Below are positions 18,588 through 26,002 of a DNA stretch of 64,000 nucleotides, piece by piece. Under the pieces are notes generated by a model. The model saw only the letters and a program-made list of their open reading frames with translations. It was not told the DNA's origin and made no database searches. The stretch is taken from positions 43,353 to 107,352 of the forward strand of contig JAHDWA010000034.1 in the NCBI GenBank assembly GCA_023382535.1, read 5' to 3'. Position 1 is the first letter of the stretch; each line of letters opens with the position of its first letter. The translations under genes and the position numbers were made by a program. The DNA is from Anaerolineae bacterium. Its GTDB lineage: Bacteria; Chloroflexota; Anaerolineae; 4572-78; J111.

Positions 18588-19493
18588 TTACTCCAGCGGG
18601 ATATAGAGTTGATAAAAGGACGGCCACTGAGTGTTCTCGGCCGAGAGGTCAATCTCAGGCTGCTGGTCCAACGCTTCATAAACTTTTAAGGCTGTTTCAT
18701 ATTGAGCCGTGTTCTGCACAGAAGCCAGGTATTCATCCCGCACATTGACCACTTCGTAATTATTCAAACCGGCCAGTTCAGCCGCCCGGTCAATAGCGTC
18801 CAGCTTCGAGCCGATTTCGTCAATCAACCCGTATTCCTTAGCCTCAAGACCCACCCACAGTTCGCCCGTGGCCACTTCGTCGGCGGAGAGCTTCAGCTTG
18901 TTGGGAGCGGCGCTGCGCTCCGTAACCACGCTGTCTCTAAAGTTAGCATAGAGCAGGTCTAACTTTTGGACCACGCCGGTGGCGCTAAAGGCCGTCGCCT
19001 TAAAAGGGCCGGTTGTAATAAAATCTTCGCTCAAGACTTCGGGGGCAGGCAGACCAACGATAACCCCAATATTGCCAATGAAAGAGGCTGGTTTGGCATA
19101 AATTTCGGTGGCGGCGACCGCAATCTGATAGGCGGCGCTGGCTGCCAGAATATCTACACTGGCAATAACCGGTTTTTCATCGCGCAGTTTGCGCATTTGA
19201 TAGTAAATGTCGTGTCCGGACGAAGCGCCGCCGCCCGGACTGTTCACCATCACCACCACTGCTTTGATGTCGCGCGCCTTGCGGGCGTAATTGATTTCCT
19301 GTGACATAGCGTCAACCAGTGGGCCGCCGACCTGGGTATCTAAATAGATCACCCCAATTTTAGGAGTCGGAATGAGCGCCACGGCCAGATAGTAGCCGGC
19401 CACCAGGGCAATTATAATCAGAATGGCCCAGATAACTACCCTCTGCACAACTCGCTCCACCGACCTACTACCTTCTTCGTGCGTGTGAGTCAT
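18588..19493 (-). CDS. sppA: Signal peptide peptidase SppA-like S49 protease
   Basis: Membrane-anchored serine protease of family S49, which degrades cleaved signal peptides and related membrane peptides. The 301-residue protein has one N-terminal helix (about 17-38, VVIWAILIIIALVAGYYLAV) and a ClpP-like fold with VVMVNSPGGGASSG, the nucleophile region KPVIASVDILAASAAYQIA (Ser in AAS) and FIGNIGVIVG. The usual SGGY after the nucleophile is SAAY here. It is the first gene of the leftward transporter unit and abuts the DUF4350-like gene. GAGG lies a few bases before the ATG. Confidence 0.93.
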   Translation of the reverse strand: MTHTHEEGSRSVERVVQRVVIWAILIIIALVAGYYLAVALIPTPKIGVIYLDTQVGGPLVDAMSQEINYARKARDIKAVVVMVNSPGGGASSGHDIYYQMRKLRDEKPVIASVDILAASAAYQIAVAATEIYAKPASFIGNIGVIVGLPAPEVLSEDFITTGPFKATAFSATGVVQKLDLLYANFRDSVVTERSAAPNKLKLSADEVATGELWVGLEAKEYGLIDEIGSKLDAIDRAAELAGLNNYEVVNVRDEYLASVQNTAQYETALKVYEALDQQPEIDLSAENTQWPSFYQLYIPLE

Positions 19494-19566
19494 AGTACCT
19501 CCTCAGGAACATGGCACGTTGCATACTTTACTGCTAATTACTACTTTTTCCTACTGTGTAACTTAT

Positions 19567-19595
19567 ATTATACACGCTCCAATAATAGTGACGAA
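19567..19595 (-). promoter_or_regulatory. Possible promoter of the sppA-transporter unit
   Basis: Minus-strand TATAAT (19572-19567) with a weak TTCGTC -35 (19595-19590), spacer 17. Only the -10 is convincing. The rest of 19494-19779 shows no gene. Confidence 0.4.
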
Positions 19596-19779
19596 TTAAC
19601 ACGTCACTTAGCCGCGCATAACCCGGCTTGATTGGCGCGTAAATATTGGCTGATAATGTAATCTTTCAAGAGAAAATGTCAAGTGAGGATTAGGACAAGC
19701 ATAGCACGAGTAGATGAATGTATCCTTAGAGATTACTCAAGGGGGCTAAGATATATGCCGCAATAGGAGTATACCCGCC

Positions 19780-20724
19780 TTAGGGGCGCACCGCCCAAAA
19801 CAGTCCGTAATCAATCATGCCCAGCCGCAGCGCCCGATGAGAACCCAACACATGCTCGTACACATGATCCAGATTGGCCCCCGTCCGCCATTTGAGGTAA
19901 CGGCCATACCAGCGATAGAGCCAGCCCCAGCGAGCCAGCCATAAAAAAATGGTGCAGTCGCGGTTGAGAATATCGAGGTTGTAACGGGTGACAATCTCGG
20001 CCCGGCGCAGTTCAAGGCCGGCCCCGGCCAGAGCCTCCTGATAGCTGGCAAAGGTTTCCAGGTAAGGCACATCCCAAACCCGCAAAAACTCATCATAAAT
20101 CTGCCGGTTTTCCGCCGACGCCGTAACCACCGGCTCGACCGCCAGCAAATCGGCCCAGGTAAACACGCCGCCCGGTTTCAACACCCGCCCGACTTCCCGC
20201 AGAAAAGCCGGTTTGTCGGCAAAATGGGCCGGCGACTCGATAGACCAGGCCAGGGCAAAAGAAGCGTCGGCCAGGGGCAGGCGGTGAGCATTGCCCAGAT
20301 TAAAGCGCACCTGCGGCCAGACTTCTTTTGCGTGGGCGTTCTGAGCGGCCCGGTGGGCGTTGTAGGGGGTAATATCTACCCCGACAACTTCCAGGCCGTA
20401 GCGGCGGCGGGCGTGAATGGCCGCTCCGCCTCGGCCCGCCGCCACGTCCAGCAGGCGGCGGTCGGCCCGGTGCGGGCCGGCGGCGTGCAGCTCCAGCAGG
20501 CCATCGGCCAGGCGGTTGATCAGCCGCAAATGGCTGCTGACATGCAGATGGTACTGGCCGGGCCGGGAGTAGCCGACGTTCAGGTACGACTCCATATCGG
20601 ACCACTGGCTGAGATAGCGGTACAAATCGGCGTGAGGGTTGCTGTAACTGTACTGGCCGTGAACGTCGCCGACGGTCCAGGTGGGGTTTTTAACTTCGCG
20701 AACGGCAGCGGAGTTAATTGTCAT
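19780..20724 (-). CDS. SAM-dependent class I methyltransferase
   Basis: A 314-residue methyltransferase. Motif I LLDVAAGRGGAAI (about 91-103) is a Gly-rich SAM-binding loop, with VVGVDITPYN after the second strand. LPLADASFALAWSIES (motif II region) and FLREVGRVLKPGGVFTWADL (motif III/post II) follow, the pattern of UbiE, gamma-tocopherol and sterol methyltransferases. The C-terminal third (about 230-314, with Trp/Tyr-rich WLARWGWLYRWYGRYLKWR) is less typical and may form the substrate lid. The gene stands alone, divergent from the pheST leader across a 140 bp spacer. Substrate not assignable. Confidence 0.88.
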   Translation of the reverse strand: MTINSAAVREVKNPTWTVGDVHGQYSYSNPHADLYRYLSQWSDMESYLNVGYSRPGQYHLHVSSHLRLINRLADGLLELHAAGPHRADRRLLDVAAGRGGAAIHARRRYGLEVVGVDITPYNAHRAAQNAHAKEVWPQVRFNLGNAHRLPLADASFALAWSIESPAHFADKPAFLREVGRVLKPGGVFTWADLLAVEPVVTASAENRQIYDEFLRVWDVPYLETFASYQEALAGAGLELRRAEIVTRYNLDILNRDCTIFLWLARWGWLYRWYGRYLKWRTGANLDHVYEHVLGSHRALRLGMIDYGLFWAVRP

Positions 20725-20864
20725 CTGCTCTTAAAGTGAATGGATAGGATTAGGGATAAAGTTTGCACTACCTGGCACCAATAAGTATAAATATGGGCTA
20801 GGATAAGACCATCTCGGCCTTGTGTCAACTCACACTTGACCCGATGTAAAGCGCCAAAAAGGGT

Positions 20865-20893
20865 TTGACATGCCTCCCTTTACATGATATGAT
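20865..20893 (+). promoter_or_regulatory. Strong predicted promoter of the Phe leader/pheST unit
   Basis: Perfect TTGACA (20865-20870), 17 bases, TATGAT (20888-20893, one mismatch). Start of transcription is expected near 20900, about 20 bases before the leader ATG. Confidence 0.85.
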
Positions 20894-20919
20894 GAACCCC
20901 AATTGCTGTAGGAGTACTT

Positions 20920-21087
20920 ATGTCCCAGCACTCTCTCCACCTTCACTCAAACCAATCACTGCTTAAAGAAAAGGCTTTGGCTCGGCCACAAGCCGGTATT
21001 TGGTTTCCCGCGCCGTTAATAAGGGGAGGCCTGTTTTTCTTCTTTAACTTTTGGCAAGGTTCCTGGCGGCGCACGCTGGCTGGCTGA
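20920..21087 (+). CDS. Phe-rich leader peptide (putative pheL-like attenuator peptide)
   Basis: A 55-codon frame (ATG to TGA) preceded by AGGAG with 5-base spacing and by a near-consensus promoter. Its product contains six Phe and three Trp; the key stretch is GLFFFFNFWQG at residues 37-47, with WFP at 28-30. Runs of the codon matching the regulated synthetase are the hallmark of leader peptides such as E. coli pheL and pheM. It is followed 26 bases later by an intrinsic terminator, and pheS-pheT lie downstream in the same direction. At 55 residues it is longer than classic leaders (about 15). It carries no recognised domain. The link to pheST is an inference, because two other genes intervene. 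Confidence 0.75.
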   Translation: MSQHSLHLHSNQSLLKEKALARPQAGIWFPAPLIRGGLFFFFNFWQGSWRRTLAG

Positions 21088-21113
21088 GATATCAGCGGCT
21101 GGCAAATTGCAGA

Positions 21114-21146
21114 GGGCGCGGCCACACGGTTGCGTCCTTTTTGTTT
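21114..21146 (+). terminator. Putative attenuator terminator of the Phe leader
   Basis: Stem GGGCGCGGCC (21114-21123) with GGTTGCGTCC (21128-21137): ten pairs including three G-U, an ACAC loop, then TTTTTGTTT. A possible competing partner for the 5' arm is CCGCGCC at 21008-21014, complementary to GGCGCGG at 21115-21121. Confidence 0.8.
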
Positions 21147-21156
21147 ACCTGTGATA

Positions 21157-21213
21157 AGTAGCAGGTTGCAAGTTACAGGTTCAAACTAATTTGATGCTCT
21201 GCAACCTGCTACT
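21157..21213. repeat. Inverted repeat AGTAGCAGGTTGCA
   Basis: Perfect 14 bp arms AGTAGCAGGTTGCA (21157-21170) and TGCAACCTGCTACT (21200-21213), spaced 29 bases, followed by degenerate half-copies up to about 21258. It lies between the attenuator and the MNT gene. Confidence 0.75.
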
Positions 21214-21310
21214 TTGCAGCCTGCTGCCATCCGACCTGCCACCTGTGACTTGTAGCACAAGGCAAAATAGATTATTATATAATATTCTAGTCGAAAGTTT
21301 TGTGAAGAAC

Positions 21311-21676
21311 ATGGCTATTAATATCGAAGCTTATCGCCGGTCCTATCAAGCCCGCCTCCAACGAGGTTTAGAGGAACGGGAAGCCGGGCGAAAAAAGGCA
21401 CTCGAAGAGATCAAGGCTGTTGCTCCAACGATTGCGGCCAAGTATCCGGCTATAAAAACAGTTTATCTGTTTGGCTCTATCCTGCGGCCCGGCGCATTTC
21501 GAGCCGACTCGGATGTTGATCTGGCTGTTGAGGGAGGCTCGGCTGAGGATTATTTTGCCTTATGGCGCGAATTGCAAGAGGCCATACCCGGCTGGTTGAT
21601 TGATTTGCGCGATTTGCCCTCCGGAACTCTTTTCACTCATCGAGTGCATGAAACAGGGGAAAAGATTTATGGTTGA
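21311..21676 (+). CDS. MNT-type nucleotidyltransferase (antitoxin of an MNT/HEPN pair)
   Basis: A 121-residue protein with the minimal nucleotidyltransferase signature GSILRPGAFRADSDVDLAVEG (Gly-Ser, then Asp-x-Asp), preceded by a strand ending VYLFGS. Minimal nucleotidyltransferases of type VII toxin-antitoxin pairs silence a HEPN ribonuclease partner by AMPylation or binding. A helical, charged N-terminus (about 1-50) precedes the domain. ATG 21311 is preferred to upstream in-frame starts because those would encode the palindromic spacer. TATAAT at 21278-21283 may be a local promoter, without a good -35. It overlaps the HEPN gene by 8 bp. Confidence 0.85.
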   Translation: MAINIEAYRRSYQARLQRGLEEREAGRKKALEEIKAVAPTIAAKYPAIKTVYLFGSILRPGAFRADSDVDLAVEGGSAEDYFALWRELQEAIPGWLIDLRDLPSGTLFTHRVHETGEKIYG

Positions 21677-22145
21677 GCAGATTCGTTTGTTACAAGCCGA
21701 AATTCGGGCCAATCTCGCTTCTATTCGGCAAGTCTATCAAGAAATAGATGCTTTAGGCCCACAAGCGACCGGCTCCCAACAAGATATTGTACGGGGCTAC
21801 TACATCCATGTTCTTTATGGGTTGTTTGAAAATCTCTTTGTTCAAATTGCCGAACAGTTTGGCAATAATATCGCCGATACGGCCCAGTGGCACACCCAAT
21901 TATTGAAGCGAATGACTCTTGACATCAAACCAATTCGTCCCCCGGTTATTAGCCAAGAAACCTATATCTGTCTAAACGAACTACGCAGTTTTCGACACCT
22001 CTTTCGGAATGCTTACCTCTTACAATTTGACCCTGAGCGCTTGAATCTGGTCCTACGAGAAGCCCTGACGCTTGAGTCAATTTACGAGGCTGAAATGAAC
22101 GCCTTTTTAGACTTTCTTGAGCAATTAGCTCAAACCGATACATAA
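21669..22145 (+). CDS. HEPN (HepT-like) protein of an MNT/HEPN pair
   Basis: A 158-residue all-helical protein, MVEQIRLLQAEIRANLASIR at the N-terminus. HepT-like HEPN proteins are ribonuclease toxins with an RX4-6H active motif, often RX4HXY, whose Tyr can be AMPylated by the MNT partner. The matching segment here, LRSFRHLFRNAY at about residues 108-119, reads R-x4-N-x-Y, so the expected His is Asn; this may be a subfamily form or loss of activity. ATG 21669 overlaps the MNT stop, giving translational coupling. The gene ends 15 bp before pheS, so it is very probably in the pheST transcript. Confidence 0.82.
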   Translation: MVEQIRLLQAEIRANLASIRQVYQEIDALGPQATGSQQDIVRGYYIHVLYGLFENLFVQIAEQFGNNIADTAQWHTQLLKRMTLDIKPIRPPVISQETYICLNELRSFRHLFRNAYLLQFDPERLNLVLREALTLESIYEAEMNAFLDFLEQLAQTDT

Positions 22146-22160
22146 CTTGAGGAGAATTGC

Positions 22161-23186
22161 ATGCTCAACCAGCTTGAAACCCTGGCCGAAACGGCCCGGG
22201 TCGAACTTAGAAAACTCGACAGCGGCGCTGCCCTGGACGATTGGCACAGCCAGTACATCGGCCGCAAGGGCGAATTGACCCAAATGCTCCGCCGGGTGGC
22301 CGAACTGCCCAAAGAAGAACGGCCTGCCTTTGGGCAGCGGGCGAACCAGTTAAAACAGGCCCTGGAAGCCGCCTACGAGCAAAGAGCCACGGCCATCAAA
22401 GCCGCCGAGTTGGAGCGGTCCATGACTGAGGGCGCGCTCGACGTGACCCTGCCGGGCCGCCCGGTCGCCCGCGGCCGGCTGCATCCCAGCAGCCAAACCC
22501 TGCGCCGCATCTACCAGATTTGGGCCGAAATGGGCTTCCAGGTTTACCGCAGCCGCGATGTCGAAACCGACGAAATGAATTTCCAACTGCTCAACTTCCC
22601 CCCCCATCACCCGGCCCGCGAGATGCAGGATACGTACTACACCACCCATCCCGATGTTCTGCTGCGCACCCATACTTCTCCTGGCCAAATCCGGGCCATG
22701 CGCGACTTCTACCCCGAACCCATCCGGGTCATTCTGCCGGGTATGTGCTACCGTAACGAGCAGATTACGGCCCGCTCCGAAATCCAGTTCCATCAGGTTG
22801 AAGGGCTGGCCGTAGGTCCGGGCATTCGCTTTAGCGATTTAAAAGGGACACTGATTGATTTTGCCCGCCGGCTCTACGGCGAAGGGCGGCCGGTGCGTTT
22901 CCGCGCCAGCCACTTCCCCTTCACCGAGCCTTCCGCCGAAGTGGACGTACAGTGTTTTTTGTGCGACGGCAAAGGCTGCCGCCTCTGCAAATACACCGGC
23001 TGGCTGGAAATTTGCGGCTGCGGTATGGTCCACCCGACCGTCCTGCGCAACGGCGGCTACGATCCCGACAAGGTCAGCGGCTTCGCCTTTGGCATGGGGC
23101 CGGAACGTATCACCATGCTCCGCCACGGCATCGAAGATATTCGCTACTTCTGGGGCAACGATTTGCGGTTTTTGGAGCAGTTTTGA
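22161..23186 (+). CDS. pheS: Phenylalanyl-tRNA synthetase alpha subunit
   Basis: Catalytic subunit of the (alpha-beta)2 PheRS that charges tRNA-Phe. The 341 residues comprise an N-terminal coiled-coil region for tRNA binding (about 1-90, with YIGRKGELTQML) and a class II catalytic core: FQVYRSRDVETDEMNF (motif 1), the HTSPGQIRAM and PGMCYRNEQITARSEIQFHQVEG region (motif 2), a Cys-rich CFLCDGKGCRLCKYTGWLEI and the motif 3 GFAFGMGPERITMLRHG. AGGAG precedes the ATG. It follows the HEPN gene by 15 bp and precedes pheT by 90 bp; the latter spacer includes TTACGCAATACGCAATACG, a simple repeat. Confidence 0.98.
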   Translation: MLNQLETLAETARVELRKLDSGAALDDWHSQYIGRKGELTQMLRRVAELPKEERPAFGQRANQLKQALEAAYEQRATAIKAAELERSMTEGALDVTLPGRPVARGRLHPSSQTLRRIYQIWAEMGFQVYRSRDVETDEMNFQLLNFPPHHPAREMQDTYYTTHPDVLLRTHTSPGQIRAMRDFYPEPIRVILPGMCYRNEQITARSEIQFHQVEGLAVGPGIRFSDLKGTLIDFARRLYGEGRPVRFRASHFPFTEPSAEVDVQCFLCDGKGCRLCKYTGWLEICGCGMVHPTVLRNGGYDPDKVSGFAFGMGPERITMLRHGIEDIRYFWGNDLRFLEQF

Positions 23187-23276
23187 TTTCGGGGCGCGTA
23201 ATTTTATTACGCAATACGCAATACGTTTTGATATTGTAACTACAAATAAAATTATGATTAACTGAGAAATGTTAGA

Positions 23277-25913
23277 ATGAAAGTACCCATTAGCTGGTTA
23301 AGAGATTTTGTAGATATTACCCTCTCGGTTGAAGAGCTGGCCGAGCGGCTGACGCTGGCCGGGCTGGAGGTTGGCTCCATCCGCTACGTCGGCATCGAAG
23401 GGGCCGATTTGGCCTGGGACCGCGAGAAGTTGGTCCTGGGCCACCTGTTAAAAGTCGAGCAGCATCCCCAGGCCGACCGCCTGGTTTTAGCTACGGTTGA
23501 CATCGGCGCTGACCAGCCCGAAACCGTTGTGACCGGCGCGCCCAACCTGTTTGAATTTGTGGGGCAGGGCGACATCAGCCGCCTGGGTCTCAAATCGCCC
23601 TTTGTCATGGAAGGGGCCACGGTGTACGACGGTCACGCCAAAGAGCCGGGCGTCAAAATGAAGCTCAAGGGCCGCGAAATTCGGGGCATAATGAACCGCC
23701 ATATGCTCTGCTCCGAAAAAGAGCTGGGCCTCAGCGATGAGCACGAGGGCATCATCCTGACCCTTGAAGCGGCTGCGCCCGGCACACCCATTGTTGACCT
23801 GTGGGGCGACGCTGTGCTGGATATTGACATCACCCCCAACATGATTCGCTGCGCTTCGATCCTGGGCGTGGCCCGCGAAGTGGCCGCATTGACCGGCCAG
23901 AAACTGCGTTACCCCGATACCAGCCTGCCCCCGGTTTCAGGGAAAAAGCGGCTGGCCGATGATTTGGTGATCGAAACGACCCAACCCGAGCTCAACCCGC
24001 GCTTTGTAGCGATTCTCATTGAGGGCATTAGCGTTAAAGAATCACCTTACTGGATGCAGCGCCGTCTGCGCCTGGCCGGGATGCGCCCCATTAACAACGT
24101 AGTTGACATCAGCAACTACGTGATGCTGGAGATGGGCCAGCCGAACCATGCCTTTGATTGGGATGTCCTGCGCCGCCGGGCATTTAATTACAATCCCCCC
24201 CTATCTTCCCCCCCAGTGGGGGGGACCGAGGGGGGGCACGGGCCGGTCAAAATCATTACCCGCCTGGCCCAGCCCGGCGAAACGGTGCTTACCCTCGACG
24301 GGAAAACCCACGTTATGCCTGAATTTTCCATTTTAGTCACCGACCCTCAAGGAAATTTGAGTATCGGCGGTATAATGGGGGGCGGTGAGAGTGAGGTGAG
24401 CGAGCACAGCCAAAATATCCTGCTCGAAGCGGCAGCCTGGAATTTCATCAACATTCGCCGGACCAGCCAGGCGCTCAACATTAAGTCCGAGGCGGCCTAC
24501 CGCTTTAGCCGGGGCGTGCATCCCAGCCAGGCTATGTTTGGGGCGCTGCGGGGGGCCAGGCTTCTGGCCGATCTGGCGGGCGGCACGATTGCCGAAGGAG
24601 TGTTGGATTACTACCCGAATCCACCCCAGCCGGTCGCCGTAACGCTGCACCAGGCCGAAGTCACCCGCCTCCTGGGCGTCGAGTTGAGTCTGGCCGAAAT
24701 CAAAAACATTTTAGAGTCGCTTGAATTCAACGTTGAAGCGCTTGAGGGCCATCCGAAATCTTTTCGGGTCACGGTGCCGGATCACCGCCTTGACATTTCG
24801 GCTGACCCAACCATTGGTCAGGCCGACCTGGTGGAAGAAATTGCCCGCATCTATGGCTACGACCGGCTGCCGGTCTCGGAAATGGCCGACGAACTGCCGC
24901 CGCAGCGCAACAATATCTCGCTGGAACGGGAGGAGCGGGTTCGTGATTTATTGGTCCAGTCGGGCCTGCAAGAGGTCATCACCTACCGGCTGACCACGCC
25001 GGCGGCGGAAGCGCGGACCCTGGGGGCAGGGCAAGTGGACAACCTGGCCTACGTTACCCTGGCCAATCCTTCCACGCCGGAGCGGGTGGTCATGCGCCAT
25101 AGTTTACTCAACAGTGTGCTGGAAATAGCGGCGGAAAATACCAAACACCACCGCCGGGTCCAGGTGTTTGAAGTAGGCCATATCTATTTACCTCCAGCCC
25201 TCCCCACCCCCCCCCTTGAAGGGGGGGGCGAGGGGGGGGTAGGAGGAGAGGCGGCGATCTTACCCGTCGAGCAGCGCCGCCTGGCGCTGGTGATGACCGG
25301 CGCCCGCGAAGAAGAGAGCTGGCTGGATGCGGATATAGCGCCGGTAGACTTCTTTGATTTAAAAGGCGTGGTTGAGTCGGTGCTGGCCGGGCTGCACGTG
25401 AGCGAGATTGTTTTCAGCCCTGCCCGCCATCCCGCTTACTATCCCGGCCGGGTTGCCGAGCTTTCGGTCAGCGGTCAGGCCATAGGGGTCTTAGGGCAGT
25501 TGCACCCGCAGGTAGTCCAGGCTTACGATCTCAAGAGCGAAAGCGATGGGCCGGTGCTTGCCGCCGATTTTGACCTTGATCGCCTGCTGGCCCAGGTCCC
25601 TGACGGTCATGTGGTCAAGAATGTGCCGCGTTTCCCGCCGGTCCAGCAGGATATTGCCGTTATCGTGGATGAAGCTGTCCCGGCTGAACAAGTCCAGGCG
25701 CTCATTACCCAGACGGGCCGGCCCCTGCTCACCGAGGTCCGGTTGTTTGATCTTTTCCGGGGCGAGCAAATCGGCGCTGGCAAAAAGAGCCTGGCCTACA
25801 GCCTGACCTTCCAGGCCGATGATCGCACCCTGACCGACAGGGACGCGGCCAAGCAGCAGCAGAAAATTGTGCAGCGCCTGGAGCGGGAACTGGGAGCAAA
25901 GTTGAGAAGTTAG
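23277..25913 (+). CDS. pheT: Phenylalanyl-tRNA synthetase beta subunit
   Basis: Beta subunit of PheRS, 878 residues against about 800 usually. Domain order: N-terminal MKVPISWLRDFVDI, EMAP/OB tRNA-binding domain (about 40-160), B3/B4 editing domain (about 210-400), B5 (about 410-480), a catalytic-like core, and the C-terminal ferredoxin-like anticodon-binding domain (about 785-878, FPPVQQDIAVIVDEAVP to RLERELGAKLRS). The extra length is partly explained by two in-frame palindromic insertions, near residues 306-322 (NPPLSSPPVGGTEGG) and 638-657 (LPTPPLEGGGEGGVGGE). Both sit in loops between conserved strands, so they are likely tolerated. The ribosome site (GAGAAA) is weak, suggesting coupling with pheS. 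Confidence 0.97.
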   Translation: MKVPISWLRDFVDITLSVEELAERLTLAGLEVGSIRYVGIEGADLAWDREKLVLGHLLKVEQHPQADRLVLATVDIGADQPETVVTGAPNLFEFVGQGDISRLGLKSPFVMEGATVYDGHAKEPGVKMKLKGREIRGIMNRHMLCSEKELGLSDEHEGIILTLEAAAPGTPIVDLWGDAVLDIDITPNMIRCASILGVAREVAALTGQKLRYPDTSLPPVSGKKRLADDLVIETTQPELNPRFVAILIEGISVKESPYWMQRRLRLAGMRPINNVVDISNYVMLEMGQPNHAFDWDVLRRRAFNYNPPLSSPPVGGTEGGHGPVKIITRLAQPGETVLTLDGKTHVMPEFSILVTDPQGNLSIGGIMGGGESEVSEHSQNILLEAAAWNFINIRRTSQALNIKSEAAYRFSRGVHPSQAMFGALRGARLLADLAGGTIAEGVLDYYPNPPQPVAVTLHQAEVTRLLGVELSLAEIKNILESLEFNVEALEGHPKSFRVTVPDHRLDISADPTIGQADLVEEIARIYGYDRLPVSEMADELPPQRNNISLEREERVRDLLVQSGLQEVITYRLTTPAAEARTLGAGQVDNLAYVTLANPSTPERVVMRHSLLNSVLEIAAENTKHHRRVQVFEVGHIYLPPALPTPPLEGGGEGGVGGEAAILPVEQRRLALVMTGAREEESWLDADIAPVDFFDLKGVVESVLAGLHVSEIVFSPARHPAYYPGRVAELSVSGQAIGVLGQLHPQVVQAYDLKSESDGPVLAADFDLDRLLAQVPDGHVVKNVPRFPPVQQDIAVIVDEAVPAEQVQALITQTGRPLLTEVRLFDLFRGEQIGAGKKSLAYSLTFQADDRTLTDRDAAKQQQKIVQRLERELGAKLRS
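24195..24237 (+). repeat. In-frame G/C-run palindromic element in pheT, copy 1
   Basis: Runs of 6-7 C, a short CTATCTT spacer and another C7 are mirrored by G7, ACCGA and a further G7 run, around a central AGT. It encodes a Pro/Gly-rich loop and keeps the reading frame. Confidence 0.75.
25191..25247 (+). repeat. In-frame G/C-run palindromic element in pheT, copy 2
   Basis: CCTCC...CCC-A-C9 then TTGAA then G8-CGA-G8-TAGGAGG: a nested palindrome of the same design as copy 1, again in frame and encoding a Pro/Gly/Glu-rich loop. Confidence 0.75.
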
Positions 25914-25933
25914 GAGGCAGGAGATTGGAAGGG

Positions 25934-25993
25934 TGGAGGAGTGGAAGATTGGAAAATTCCAGTTTTCCAGCCATCCGGTCTTCCACTCCTCCA
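25934..25993. repeat. Inverted repeat TGGAGGAGTGGAAGA
   Basis: Perfect 15 bp arms (25934-25948 and 25979-25993) with a nested GGAAAA/TTTTCC hairpin. It lies between pheT and the YjbQ gene, with no T tract; it looks like an intergenic palindromic element rather than a terminator. Confidence 0.75.
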
Positions 25994-26002
25994 GAAAATA
26001 TT

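Noticed and set aside
20920..21146. T-box riboswitch upstream of pheST
   Set aside because: No T-box sequence (TGGNACCGCG-type) or specifier-loop architecture seen; the Phe-run reading frame explains the region better.
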